A stretch of DNA of 64,000 nt from NCBI GenBank assembly GCA_963576475.1, contig OY754969.1:27280888-27344887 (forward strand). The letters are read 5' to 3'. Below, piece after piece: positions 53,701 to 59,999 of the stretch (its first letter is position 1; each line of letters opens with the position of its first letter). The translations under genes were made by a program, and so were the position numbers. The notes below the pieces were generated by a model that ran no database searches, was not told the DNA's origin, and worked only from the letters and a program-made list of their open reading frames with translations. This stretch comes from Molanna angustata. Lineage: Eukaryota > Arthropoda > Insecta > Trichoptera > Molannidae.

Positions 53701-56589
53701 CTACATAACTATCTACTATTATTATGAACTTAACTCAATATCCGTTCTTTCTACGGATCATTGCGATCTTTAGGACACTTCGAAGCCGAATATTATAATT
53801 CAACGGATTGAATATTAGTTAAAGATATCCGGCACCCAAACCACTAATTCATTAATCCAGCAAAACGGATTATAAAAAAAAAATAATTTGTATATTTGTA
53901 CTAATATTTACATAGGTACAAATATTTACGTTTTTAACTCTATATTTTACGTACATTGAAGTAATCCGAATGCTCCGCTAATCCGGCACTTTTTTCCTTA
54001 ATTACTTCCTACCGGATAGCGTAGAACTCCATTATATTATCAAACACAATTAATTATGTTTTTTTTATATATATTTTCCTTGTAATGAAATGTGTTTAGA
54101 ATATGTATATAAGTAAAAATATACAGAAACGGTCGTCCTGATACAAGGAAAATATATTATTTATTTAAAAAAAGCAATATAAAATAGACAATATTACAAT
54201 GTTTACAGATTAAATAAGAAAAAAACTGACACTGAACTGAAACTGACTCATGTATGATAAAATTAGCGAAAGAATGGCTAGAACAAGTAGAGGAATATTT
54301 ATAATTGCGGAGTATGTTTGAACGGAATGAAAGAAGAGTTATGGCAGGTAATAGAAAAAAACGGAGCACTCAGACCAGTAATGTCCGATCCAAGCATCTC
54401 AAAGGAAGCTAAAATTGCAGTACATAATGCAACTGTAGTGCCTACGTTGACGTATGCCTGTGAAACATGGACGTGGCAAAAGTCGTATGAAAGTAGAATA
54501 AATGCTGTAGAAATGAGATCCCTTAGAGGAGTATGTTATAGAAATATGTAGATATTAGATAGAATGAAAAATTAGGACATAAGGAGAGAATGCAAGATAT
54601 AGAAGAATATTATAAGTAAAATGAAAGTGAATGCTTTAGGTGGTTTGGACATATCGAAAGAATGAATGATGAACGACTGATTAAAAAAATATACATGGGT
54701 GTAAGAGATGGAGTGAATAGCAGGGGCTGCCCCATAAAGGGATGGCATGACCATGGGAATGATGTTTTGAAAAAAAGCAAACATAAAAGGCTTGAACAAT
54801 CGCAAGCATGTATGAAACTATGCATGGATGTAAAGGAAGCCAGGAATGTGTACAAACATAGAGGAGTGTGGCGCTCGGTTCTCTCTGCTAACCCCGTAAG
54901 AGACATGGCGTTATGTTATGTATTAATTTACGTAAATAAGTATGTATCAATACATGTCATATTTAAGTATGACTCGACTTCAAAAAGAGAATTTCTCGTG
55001 TTTTGAAGTAAGTCAAATTTCACAAAACATATAAACTAACTAAAACTGAGTTCTTATATAAATCTTAATCTAGGCATGTAAGGGAACCCAAGCAAAGATA
55101 TAAAAAAATCTTAAAAGCTAAATATATTATTTAAGTGTTACCAATAAGTTATAAAAAATTATTTCAGCTATTTTTTTATTTCAATTTTATTGGTTAATCA
55201 TTTTAATGTATATACGTAAAACCATAATCGATTTCGCTTGGTGAAAAATAACTAATTTAACAATTATATTTGAAAAATAATTACTGATGGATATTATAAC
55301 TGCATTATACGATTCTCTCATTATTTATCTCATTGATTTAATTTGTTATTTATTACAGTTTCATGTTTAATTTGATTATTTTGAAAGAAAACCAAATATA
55401 ACAGTTCCAAATAATAACTTTTAAATTTTCTTTAACCTATGTTTAATTTTAATATAAAGTTATTTTGACTTAAATTTCTAATACTTTTAGTGCTAGTAGA
55501 CCTCTGCTAATAATAAAAAACTGGGGGGGGGGGGGGCAAGTTCCGTCAAACAATGGAATCACAACCCTCATGATTACCCATATCATAGATATAATTATAA
55601 CATGGAGTTGTATAATATATTTACATATTATAAACTCTATTAGATAATTATATCCATGATATGGGTTATCGTGAGGGTTTTTGCTTTCAACGCTTGACCA
55701 GGGGGGGCAAGTCTGGTCAACCGTCGGAATCAAAACCATCCATGTTTACCCATATCATGAATATAATTATCTTATGGAGTTCTATAATATCTTAAGATGT
55801 TATAGAACTCCATAGGATAATTATTCCATGATATGGGTAAACATGGATGGTTTTGATTCCGCTTGTTGACCAGACTTGCCCCCCTGGTCGTTTTTAGTGG
55901 TTATAAGTAGTTTGAAAAATACATTTATTTTTCTATAATTCAGTGAAAATATTTATTTTATTTATTTATTTTATTTTTTATTTGTTTGGAAACTTAACAG
56001 CTATACATTTATAATACATAATTGCAAATGAGAATACAAAAGAAATAGCCAATTATAAAGTTTCACATATTTAAATTATAATATATTATTGATGTTGGGT
56101 AGTCATTGTAAGATGGTGAGTGTATGTGGGGGAAAGGGAAGGGTATTGGATATAGGAAAGCGTTGATAAGGAAGGGATGGAGGTTTAAGGAAAGTAGGTT
56201 TGATTTTTAAACGGTAATATTACCAATAACTGCGCGTAATTGGCGTTTCATCGATGCCTGTGTGGAGTTAAATATATCAGATTGGGGGTCAAGACTATTG
56301 TAATAATTTAAGCATCTGTTGACATAATTATTCTGTGCGTAATTTGTTCTGCAGTATGGTGTATAGAAAAGGTGATTTTGGCGTGTTGTTTTCATGGGAC
56401 AGTTGAAAGAAATTTTTTGGAGTAGGTAAGAGCTGTCTACAAAGTTATTAAGTTATTAATTGATTAAATATCAAAATATCTGATTAATAAAAAAACATGT
56501 AGATTTATCTTACCGTTTGCTATGAATTCTTCTATCGTCTCCTCTTGATCCTGGTCTTCAAATGTATTTTCATTGTTTAATTTGAACAT
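29421..56589 (-). CDS. AGBL2/3: Cytosolic carboxypeptidase, AGBL2/AGBL3 (CCP2/3) type, 17 exons
   Basis: M14-family zinc carboxypeptidase; relatives remove C-terminal or side-chain glutamates (and tyrosine) from tubulin in the cytoplasm and cilia. I joined 17 exons by GT-AG sites and phase: 56514-56589, 41227-41402, 38795-38947, 37935-38167, 37336-37482, 36120-36372, 35051-35215, 34705-34820, 34358-34517, 33539-33858, 32863-33001, 32692-32763, 31543-31731, 31124-31275, 30565-30753, 30259-30444, 29421-29742. The total is 3048 bp, 1015 residues plus TGA, close to vertebrate AGBL3. Visible are the CCP N-domain (about 130-270, with [10 protein letters not shown]), zinc ligands in HPGE (H358, E361) and DLHAH (H454), substrate-binding GRDLNRQ (N417, R418) and catalytic E527 in YTMEASFGG. 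Residues beyond 600 form a Ser/Lys-rich, poorly conserved tail. Intron 1 is about 15 kb and full of repeats. AGBL2 versus AGBL3 cannot be decided. The start was chosen because an in-frame stop lies just upstream. Confidence 0.93.
29794..29958 (+). mobile_element. SINE-2, 5'-truncated copy in AGBL intron 16
   Basis: B-box GGGTTCGATTCCCAGCAGAGG, then TTTCTCACGCAAATATTTC, GGGCTGGAAACACTGGTTAG TTGGAAGAAATTGCCAT, ending GTGTTCATTATTATTATT. Confidence 0.8.
30259..30444 (-). CDS. AGBL2/3: AGBL2/3 exon 16
   Basis: Acceptor ttttag/atcgtg and donor ACTAG/gtacac, phase 2 both sides. It encodes a lysine-rich stretch ([17 protein letters not shown]) and [20 protein letters not shown]. Confidence 0.77.
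30565..30753 (-). CDS. AGBL2/3: AGBL2/3 exon 15
   Basis: Acceptor attgcag/aagtgt and donor TTAAG/gtaaga, phase 2 both sides. It encodes [20 protein letters not shown] through [19 protein letters not shown]. No domain recognised; supported by splice sites and phase. Confidence 0.78.
30948..31005 (+). repeat. Second copy of the 9766 repeat
   Basis: Nearly identical 58-bp match to 9766-9834 within AGBL intron 14. Confidence 0.75.
31124..31275 (-). CDS. AGBL2/3: AGBL2/3 exon 14
   Basis: Acceptor tttcag/acattt and donor ATTAA/gtaagt, phase 0 in and 2 out. It encodes [20 protein letters not shown] to [12 protein letters not shown]. No domain recognised. Confidence 0.78.
31543..31731 (-). CDS. AGBL2/3: AGBL2/3 exon 13
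   Basis: Acceptor ttatag/gtatat and donor CGG/gtaaga, 63 codons, phase 0. It encodes an acidic part ([15 protein letters not shown]) followed by a basic part ([18 protein letters not shown]). The mixed tail composition is as expected for family C-termini. Confidence 0.8.
31768..32158 (+). mobile_element. ACTCCTCACTA inverted-repeat element, short copy
   Basis: ACTCCTCACTAACC (31768) and GGTAGTGAAGAGT (32116) are inverted; inside are GGGGAGTTATGAATTCGCAA, TATCAACTAGTATCATGCT and AAGGATATCTGA..GTGCTTCTC. It ends TAGCGTTAGCCACAACCCAC. It holds a single unit of the motif amplified at 50521. Confidence 0.75.
32692..32763 (-). CDS. AGBL2/3: AGBL2/3 exon 12
   Basis: A 72-bp exon: acceptor attgcag/accttg, donor CCT/gtaagt, phase 0. 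It encodes [20 protein letters not shown]. Good sites on both sides and an open frame support it. Confidence 0.78.
32863..33001 (-). CDS. AGBL2/3: AGBL2/3 exon 11
   Basis: Acceptor tctacag/tgatga and donor CGG/gtaaaa, phase 2 in and 0 out. It encodes an acidic Ser-rich linker ([15 protein letters not shown]) and a proline patch. It is assigned by splice phase, not by recognised homology. Confidence 0.82.
33200..33260 (-). mobile_element. SINE-2 tail fragment
   Basis: CTTGCACCCTGCGTAAATGG CGAGTTTATTGCCATATGGC AATTTCTTCCAACTAACCAG, the tail of SINE-2 reversed, in AGBL intron 10. Confidence 0.75.
33539..33858 (-). CDS. AGBL2/3: AGBL2/3 exon 10 (catalytic Glu)
   Basis: Acceptor tctatag/ttttct and donor CGAG/gtacat. 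It encodes [20 protein letters not shown], then [14 protein letters not shown] with catalytic E527, and [20 protein letters not shown], which ends the peptidase domain. Confidence 0.95.
34108..34260 (-). mobile_element. Two short SINE-2 tail fragments
   Basis: 34108-34154 and 34223-34260 both read CACTGGCGGGCTTATTGCC then GGCAATTTCTTC, diverged tail pieces lying 115 bp apart. Confidence 0.6.
34358..34517 (-). CDS. AGBL2/3: AGBL2/3 exon 9 (third zinc ligand)
   Basis: Acceptor attttag/attgat and donor AAG/gtaaaa. It encodes [21 protein letters not shown]454 is the third zinc ligand. The exon closes with [11 protein letters not shown]. Confidence 0.95.
34705..34820 (-). CDS. AGBL2/3: AGBL2/3 exon 8 (substrate-binding loop)
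   Basis: Acceptor atttcag/gttatt and donor AAG/gttagt. It encodes [19 protein letters not shown] then [12 protein letters not shown]. Asn and Arg of DLNR hold the substrate carboxylate in M14 enzymes. Confidence 0.95.
35051..35215 (-). CDS. AGBL2/3: AGBL2/3 exon 7 (HPGE zinc site)
   Basis: Acceptor attacag/aaaaag and donor GGG/gtacat, 55 codons. It contains [19 protein letters not shown] with the zinc-binding His and Glu (H358, E361), and ends in [10 protein letters not shown]. Both are diagnostic of cytosolic carboxypeptidases. Confidence 0.96.
35340..35815 (-). mobile_element. TCCAACTGTCGAT repeat family, internally deleted copy
   Basis: GATCCAACTGTCGATGGTAT (35360) and AAATCGATAGTTGGA (35800) are the subterminal inverted repeats. 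The inside keeps GATAGGATAGTATGGAGAGG TCAG and TTAAGAGAAATAAATTCTC but lacks about 550 bp of the 14795 copy. Confidence 0.75.
36120..36372 (-). CDS. AGBL2/3: AGBL2/3 exon 6
   Basis: Acceptor ttaaag/atgcg and donor AAA/gtaaat. It encodes [33 protein letters not shown] and [18 protein letters not shown], the first strands of the M14 fold. Length 253 bp restores phase 0. Confidence 0.93.
36406..36622 (-). mobile_element. SINE-2, fullest copy, in AGBL intron 5
   Basis: On the - strand: tRNA-like head GCCGTGGCATAGTTAGTAAG CCG, B box GGGTTCGATTCCC, body TATTTCTCACACAAATATTG, CTGGTTAGTTGGAAGAAATT GCCATATGG, end CGCAGGGTGCAAGGAAATGT TC plus (ATT)n. Confidence 0.85.
36915..37228 (+). pseudogene. LINE reverse-transcriptase C-terminal fragment in AGBL intron 5
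   Basis: Reads [30 protein letters not shown] and [20 protein letters not shown], ending [13 protein letters not shown] before TAG and a GAAGAAGAAGAA tail. The RWxGHV-RM ... GRPxxRWxD order is the usual C-terminus of many animal LINE RTs. 5'-truncated. Confidence 0.8.
37336..37482 (-). CDS. AGBL2/3: AGBL2/3 exon 5
   Basis: Acceptor tttacag/attttc and donor CCGAT/gtaagt, phase 2 on both sides. It encodes [20 protein letters not shown] then [17 protein letters not shown], the family's short-insert block joining the N-domain to the catalytic domain. Confidence 0.92.
37935..38167 (-). CDS. AGBL2/3: AGBL2/3 exon 4 (N-domain core)
   Basis: Acceptor tttcag/ttcagt and donor CAG/gtaaga, phase 0 in and 2 out. 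It carries [18 protein letters not shown], then [20 protein letters not shown] and [11 protein letters not shown], the most recognisable block of the cytosolic carboxypeptidase N-domain. Confidence 0.94.
38795..38947 (-). CDS. AGBL2/3: AGBL2/3 exon 3
   Basis: Acceptor cacttag/gttctg and donor TAT/gtgagt, 51 codons in phase 0. It encodes [20 protein letters not shown] and [13 protein letters not shown]; the HIE-x-x-P-P-x-P and PVGEE-G signatures are typical of AGBL2/3. Confidence 0.9.
39811..39858. repeat. Perfect hairpin, about 20-bp arms
   Basis: TCTAATGAGACCCGAAATATG and its reverse complement flank an 8-nt loop (ACTATTGG), in AGBL intron 2. Confidence 0.85.
40393..40634 (+). repeat. Dispersed repeat, copy 3 (X then Y)
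   Basis: 40393-40490 matches segment X of copy 2 forward; 40498-40634 is segment Y forward. See the finding on inversion. Confidence 0.65.
41227..41402 (-). CDS. AGBL2/3: AGBL2/3 exon 2
   Basis: Acceptor tttttcag/gtgcc and donor CAG/gtaaaa. The 176 bp encode [15 protein letters not shown] through [12 protein letters not shown] to ARWPTECQ. The W-P-x-E-C end is the usual lead into the carboxypeptidase N-domain of AGBL2/3. Confidence 0.88.
41695..42045 (-). repeat. Family B fragment (reverse)
   Basis: AGGGCATATAACGCTAAATT TAGTGACTGA, ATTATCGGAAA.CC and TTAGGGTGTTTAGGTTTATA TG mirror 7190-7640. Confidence 0.65.
42273..42354 (-). CDS. AGBL2/3: AGBL2/3 candidate alternative first exon
   Basis: After an in-frame TGA, an ATG at 42354-42352 opens a 27-codon reading ([20 protein letters not shown]...) ending in a good donor, AAAG/gtaaat, again phase 1. 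It therefore fits the phase-2 acceptor side of exon 2, 870 bp downstream, as well as the distal exon 1 does. A second in-frame ATG lies at 42339. A promoter inside intron 1 would give a transcript 14 kb shorter. This could also be a chance ORF with a donor. Confidence 0.45.
42790..43130 (+). repeat. Diverged tandem duplication
   Basis: GGCGATTTGAAGGACGATGTTGTGTTTT .. TTCCAATAATTGTAATAGTT GGAAAATTTCA .. TTTGTAAATT recurs as GACGATTTGAAAACGATGTTGTGTTTTT .. TTCCAATAATTGTAATCGTT GG, about 160-190 bp apart. It lies just upstream of the candidate alternative first exon. Confidence 0.7.
43743..44208. mobile_element. hAT-like MITE with 8-bp target duplication
   Basis: TCTATTAG occurs at 43735-43742 and 44209-44216, the 8-bp duplication expected for hAT. 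Ends are TAGTGAAGAGCAAAA (43746) and, reversed, CAATGATGAGCATAA, hAT-style. Inside, both subterminal zones are full of CTTGCAAG-type motifs, and SINE-1 copy C is inserted. No transposase. Confidence 0.7.
43841..43948 (-). mobile_element. SINE-1 copy C, nested in the hAT-like MITE
   Basis: CCTCGGGCAACTAACAGGTA CTATGTCAAATATTAATTTA ACACGCATCCAATAACAAGT TGCCAC is the SINE-1 body reversed, preceded by an (ATTT)n tract. The tRNA head is missing. Confidence 0.8.
44220..45195. other. Part of AGBL intron 1 without recognised features
   Basis: AT-rich, short ATT tracts, no supported ORF. Confidence 0.4.
45275..45480 (-). pseudogene. LINE reverse-transcriptase C-terminal fragment
   Basis: Reads [51 protein letters not shown] then stop: the same C-terminal architecture as 36915 but a different sequence. 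Upstream it runs into (ATT)n. Confidence 0.8.
45605..46500. other. Part of AGBL intron 1; AAT microsatellite, no gene
   Basis: (AAT)n at 45938-45963; otherwise AT-rich without ORFs. Confidence 0.45.
46905..48200. other. Part of AGBL intron 1 without recognised features
   Basis: A 139-codon forward ORF at 47266-47685 is rich in Phe/Tyr/Leu, as expected of AT-rich chance ORFs; no family signal. Confidence 0.4.
48256..49240 (+). mobile_element. 5'-truncated LINE (Jockey/CR1-like) with (ATTC)n tail
   Basis: Inserted into the RT fragment above. AATTA borders both sides (left near 48251-48256, right at 49239-49243), a likely target duplication. The 3' end is ATTCATTCATTCATTC. It contains the coding piece 48291-48972. 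Confidence 0.7.
48291..48972 (+). CDS. LINE reverse transcriptase, C-terminal fragment (open)
   Basis: 227 codons open from the insertion edge to [41 protein letters not shown] (the YLGI.ID..L.W..HI block after the RT palm), [34 protein letters not shown] and [12 protein letters not shown]. This pattern is that of Jockey/CR1/I-group ORF2 C-termini. The RT palm and endonuclease are missing, so it is a dead 5'-truncated copy even though this part has no stops. Confidence 0.8.
49780..50283. other. Part of AGBL intron 1 without recognised features
   Basis: AT-rich; no ORF or repeat supported. Confidence 0.4.
50285..51305 (+). mobile_element. ACTCCTCACTA inverted-repeat element, long copy
   Basis: ACTCCTCACTACC (50285-50297) and GGTAGTGAGGAGT (51262-51274) are perfect 13-bp inverses. 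Inside are GTGGGGATTTATGAATTCGC, ATCAACTAGTATCATGCT and the 34-bp array; it ends TAGCCACAACCCACTCGTTT. Same family as 31768-32158; no coding capacity. Confidence 0.8.
50521..51034 (+). repeat. 34-bp minisatellite, about 15 identical units
   Basis: Unit GAAGGATATCTGATCAGTGC plus TTCTCATTTATTTT, repeated with no difference that I can see. Born inside the element above, whose short sister copy has one unit. Confidence 0.97.
51310..52435. other. AGBL intron 1; low-copy repeat, no gene
   Basis: 51487-51600 (GAGACGAGACTGGTGTAGG, CCCACATTGTGGGATATGC) is shared in reversed form with 40225-40350. The rest is AT-rich. Confidence 0.45.
52537..52722. mobile_element. Foldback MITE, copy 1
   Basis: Arms of about 85 bp: GGTAAGTCCTGTCTAAC..GGAACCAAAACC..CCCATATCATGGATATAA, returning as GGTTTTGGTTCC..GTTTGACCGGACTTGCC. 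Nearly the whole element is inverted repeat. Confidence 0.85.
52770..53315 (+). repeat. 26-bp minisatellite, about 21 units
   Basis: Unit CGGTCAGTTTTAACGTGCAT TGTCAT with variants (GGCC for GGTC, TGAATT or TGCTTT for TGCATT, GTAATC for GTCATC). No spacers, so not CRISPR. A single unit (GCGTGCATTGTCATCGGGAA) stands in the sister copy near 7060. Confidence 0.97.
53450..54300. other. AGBL intron 1, AT-rich, no features
   Basis: No ORF or repeat that I could support. Confidence 0.4.
54318..54915 (+). pseudogene. LINE RT C-terminal fragment, frameshifted, family of 58226
   Basis: Part 1: [14 protein letters not shown] and [13 protein letters not shown] (thumb). Then stops and a shift; part 2: [66 protein letters not shown]. 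Residue by residue it follows the cleaner copy at 58226. Confidence 0.8.
55015..55515. other. AGBL intron 1, AT-rich, no features
   Basis: No supported ORF or repeat. Confidence 0.4.
55523..55700. mobile_element. Foldback MITE, copy 2 (right end cut)
   Basis: GGGGGGCAAGTTCCGTCAAA..CCATATCATAGATATAATTA returns as TAATTATATCCATGATATGG..GCTTGACCA. The final GACTTGCCCC is missing where copy 3 begins. Confidence 0.8.
55701..55887. mobile_element. Foldback MITE, copy 3
   Basis: Arms of about 85 bp, nearly perfect, GGGGGGGCAAGTCTGGTCAA to TTGACCAGACTTGCCCCCC, with the centre AGTTCTATAATATCTTAAGA TGTTATAGAACT. Head-to-tail contact with copy 2. Confidence 0.9.
56113..56440 (-). pseudogene. LINE ORF2 C-terminal fragment
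   Basis: On the - strand: [20 protein letters not shown] then [25 protein letters not shown] and [11 protein letters not shown] before TAA. The (I/N)F.VP...R....F..P..RTNY.....(I/V)NR...YN pattern is a frequent end of Jockey/I-group LINE ORF2. It lies 75 bp from AGBL exon 1. Confidence 0.7.
56514..56589 (-). CDS. AGBL2/3: AGBL2/3 exon 1 (start codon)
   Basis: Begins ATG (56589-56587) after in-frame TAA TAA and encodes an acidic start, [20 protein letters not shown]. It ends at donor G/gtaaga in phase 1, which matches exon 2. Acidic N-termini are common in this family. It could instead be one of two alternative first exons; see 42273-42354. Confidence 0.7.
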
Positions 56590-56599
56590 TTTTTTTTAT

Positions 56600-57360
56600 T
56601 AAAATTCAGCATTCACATTTTATACTTTCGACATAATTATGTATTTAAAAAATATTGATATCTTAAGATTTTATGAATTTGAATAATTATGAACTAAACC
56701 ATTTCATTCTTATTTCATTTTATTTCATCTACTACTATAATAATGAACTAATCAATTAGAACGACTCAATTTTATAAAAACGCGATTAGTTGAGCCAAAC
56801 TATTCAATATAATTCACTGACGTAGATACGTAGATATTGACGTTAGTCGTTATAGTAATATGTTAAATATTTTATCGTTTTTTATTTTTTTTTTATATTA
56901 TTGTATTGTTTATATAGGCTAATTGTTTATTATACCGGTACCGGTTGTCGGAAAAAAGGGAACGTATGTATGAATATTATTAAAAATGAAATGTGGGTAA
57001 TTTGATGATTTCTAAATGGCCTATTCGCATTTTGTAGCGAAGTAACGTTTCCCGCGTGTCACGTGATCTTGGGCACCGATCCGTCCATGCCTCGCGGGGT
57101 TTGCTATAGCTTTGATGTCTTTATGAAAAATTTCCCCTGAAATGGGAGGCTCTCGTAACAGTATCTACATCCGGTGTGCCTACCTACGGGTGAGTAAGTA
57201 CCATCTCCCTACGTAATATAATATTATTTTACCGCACTGCACGTGGATAGCCACATTTTCAACAGACAACTATTGTTCTTGAGTGTGAATTCGTAAATTC
57301 GCCAATATTTATTAACATTTATTTATTTACACTTTCTTGTTCGCAATTTTTAAATTAAAA
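56600..57360. promoter_or_regulatory. 5' flank of AGBL exon 1, with a GC-richer patch
   Basis: 57005-57210 is richer in CpG than its surroundings and holds GTCACGTGATC and CCTCGCGGGG. It may contain the promoter of the carboxypeptidase gene, 420-620 bp before the ATG. No TATA box or initiator was assigned. Confidence 0.25.
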
Positions 57361-57369
57361 CAATTATAT

Positions 57370-57625
57370 AAATAAAAAATGAAGACATCCTTTTCAAAGT
57401 CTTCTTCACGTTGTAATGTTACTGTCAAAGAAATAAAAATAAAAATAAGTACTTACTCCTGTTTTTATGCAATATGTGTTGCATTATTGTTTACTTTATA
57501 TGAAATGCAATTGTTAAATTTTATTAAAATATCAATAAAAAGTTTCAGTGCTGTAACTGTTCGGGAAGTTAGTCAATAATCGATTGCAAATTTACAGTGC
57601 GGACAGACACGTGAAGTTAATTAAA
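57370..57625 (+). repeat. Family B, third copy (short)
   Basis: AAGACATCCTTTTCAAAGTC TTCTTCACGTTG ... GAAGTTAGTCAATAATCGAT TGC ... GACACGTGAAGTTAATTAAA. The CGTGCATTGTCATCGG block is absent. Confidence 0.7.
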
Positions 57626-57749
57626 ATGACGTAAAAAAATCTAAATGCTTTCTTTATATACATTTTTTTGAGATGTAATTAATTATATTCATATTACAAA
57701 TTTGTAAATTGTGCTGTTTTGATAGCAAGATGATTCCAAAGACGCTGCT

Positions 57750-58037
57750 TTCATACACTGTTCTAAATATTCTACTCTAATATCTTTCATACACTGTTCT
57801 AAATATTCTACTCTAATATCTTTCATACACTGTTCTAAATATTCTACTCTAATATTTTTCATACACTGTTCTAAATATTCTACTCTAATAGCTTTCATAC
57901 ACTGTTCTAAATATTCTACTCTAATATTTTTCATACACTGTTCTAAATATTCTACTCTAATATTTTTCATACACTGTTCTAAATATTCTACTCTAATATT
58001 TTTCATACACTGTTCTAAATATTCTACTCTAATATTT
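57750..58037 (-). repeat. 36-bp minisatellite, 8 units
   Basis: Unit TCATACACTGTTCTAAATAT TCTACTCTAATATTTT (variants CTTT, GCTT). Exactly 8 units. The - strand reads a 12-residue repeat in an ORF of 137 codons; judged to be a by-product of the unit length. Confidence 0.95.
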
Positions 58038-58204
58038 TTAATTGATTCGTTATAGACTATATAACGAATTATTCGTTTTATTGGGGGAATATTTGTAATC
58101 ATTCGATATTAGAGGTTAAATTAGAAGAAAAAATTAATTGTTGGTAGTTAACTATTCTTTTTCATATAATAATTAGAAGAATAATTACTCTAATTAAAGA
58201 AATA

Positions 58205-58600
58205 TACATACATACATACATACCATCACGCCATGTCCCTTGCGGGGTAGGCAGAGAGAACCGAACGCCACATTTTTCTATCCTGGCATGCATCCCTCGC
58301 TTCGTCCACATTCATGCATCGTCTCATACATGCTCGTCTATTGCTCACACTTCTAACATTTCCGTCTTTCAAAATTTCGTTCACATGGTCGTGCCATCCC
58401 TTTCTTGGGCGTCCCCGACCTCTCATTCCATTCCTTTCCGCTCTGTATATTTTCTTCGTCAGGCGCTCCTCATTCATTCTCCCCATGTGACCAAACCATC
58501 TCAATGTGTTCACTTTCATTCTAGTAATGACATCTTTCTTCATCTTACATTCTTTCCTTATGTCCTCATTTCTTACCCGGTCATACATCGTTCTATTACA
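58205..58600 (-). pseudogene. LINE RT C-terminus with (TATG)n tail
   Basis: Open for 120 codons: MKVNTLRWFGHMGRMNEERL, GRGRPRKGWHDHVNEIL, ACMRRCMNVDEARDACQDRK MWRSVLSAYPARDMA, then TGA and a CATA-type (TATG on the - strand) simple tail at 58207-58222. The cleanest copy of the family also seen at 54318 and 9885. Confidence 0.85.
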
Positions 58601-58609
58601 AATCCTAAA

Positions 58610-59140
58610 ATTAAAGAAATATTCGCTATGTATTATTCGTTATTTGTAGGCTGGGTATGAACCAAGGTGTACAGAATTTATCTAACGCAATGACCGCTCA
58701 GCTGTCAACTTTTCTAATTAAGTCTAACAATTTATTTTCATAGTGTTATTTATTAGTTCATTTGTGATTTATGATGCTTATCTAGAAACTTTCGCTGACT
58801 AATGATATTTGGGTTTTCTTGTCAAATAGGGGAAACTTTCATTTTTCATTTTTCCCTCGAATTTATTCCAGATCTTTTCTTGTAGTTTCTCGGGTAACTG
58901 GTAACTAATAGTCAGATGTAGAACTTCAAAAAACAATTATTTTTATATTGGCTGTTTTTTTTTATATTTCCTTCCTTATTGAATAGTTTTATGAAAAAGG
59001 TTAGTCTGACACCTGGAAGTGGTTGCGTTTCCAGTGCGCATCCCCTTTCTGTAGGTGAAAATTAAGGATTTTAATATCATTTGTATCTTTGTAAGTACTT
59101 TTTGTGCTCTTATACGATCCATCTGATTACAATGAAATTT
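58610..59140. other. AT-rich DNA without recognisable gene
   Basis: No supported ORF. Confidence 0.4.
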
Positions 59141-59142
59141 AT

Positions 59143-59280
59143 AGCAGAGGAGAAATTTATTAAAATCAATTTCTCACTCAAAAATATTGCTTCTAGGCTG
59201 GAAACACCAGTTAGTTGGAAAAAATAAACTCGCCCCTTGCGTAGGATGCAGGGAAGTGTTCATTATTATTATAATTAATA
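59143..59280 (+). mobile_element. SINE-2, 5'-truncated copy
   Basis: AGCAGAGGAGAAATTTATT, TTTCTCACTCAAAAATATTG, GGCTGGAAACACCAGTTAGT TGGAA and the GGGAAGTGTTCATTATTATT end, with a small deletion in the tail. Confidence 0.8.
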
Positions 59281-59727
59281 TCCGATTTAATTTTTCAGTT
59301 ACGTATGTAACGTTCAGTGTGAAAATATTGTAGGTTTGTTTGTGTTGTTCATTATTGTTGTTACTTCCGGTTGGCATATTGAACGAATGAAAAGGTTTTC
59401 GTGTCCACGGCTACATCCGTTATATTCTGTTCATATCCGAAGCAAATTTATCACTTTCTTTTATAGTTTTATTATTTTGCATTAGCATTGGCCCAATGAC
59501 CGATAGTATTTTGTTAAAGTTACATCACAAATCGTTTTAGGTTTGTTCGGCGTTCATTATAAATCTTTACAATTATTATTGTTACAAGACACGCAGTTTT
59601 ATTGAATTATTTCTTACTTTGTTCTCGTCGACATACCTGAAGTACAAAGGAGTATTTGAATCGTGACTTAAATATTTATTCTGAGGGTCGTGCCCCCGAA
59701 GGCAAAATCGTCCTGCAAAACATGAAG

Positions 59728-59993
59728 AGTGTCTTATGGATCCTTTTATGGATACACCTGTCACCAGAAGGTGTCTTGTGGATATTTTTATGGTTACACC
59801 TGCCACCAGAGGGTGTCTTGTGGATACTTTTATGTTTACACCTGTCACCAGAGTGTGTCTTGTGGATACTTTTATGTTTACACCTGTCACCAGAGGGTGT
59901 CTTGTGGATACTTTTATGTTTACACCTGTCACCAGAGTGTGTCTTGTGGATACTTTTATGTTTACACCTGTCACCAGAGGGTGTCTTGTGGAT
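59728..59993 (+). repeat. 42-bp minisatellite, 6.3 units, two alternating variants
   Basis: Unit TTGTGGATACTTTTATGTTT ACACCTGTCACCAGAGGGTG TC; the later units alternate GAGGGTG and GAGTGTG, giving an 84-bp higher-order unit. 42 divides by three, so ORFs run through in five frames; none is a gene. Confidence 0.95.
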
Positions 59994-59999
59994 TAACAA

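Noticed and set aside
57689..58102. 137-codon repeat protein
   Set aside because: Follows from the 36-bp unit; no family, no splice or promoter support. Kept as a low-interest finding only.
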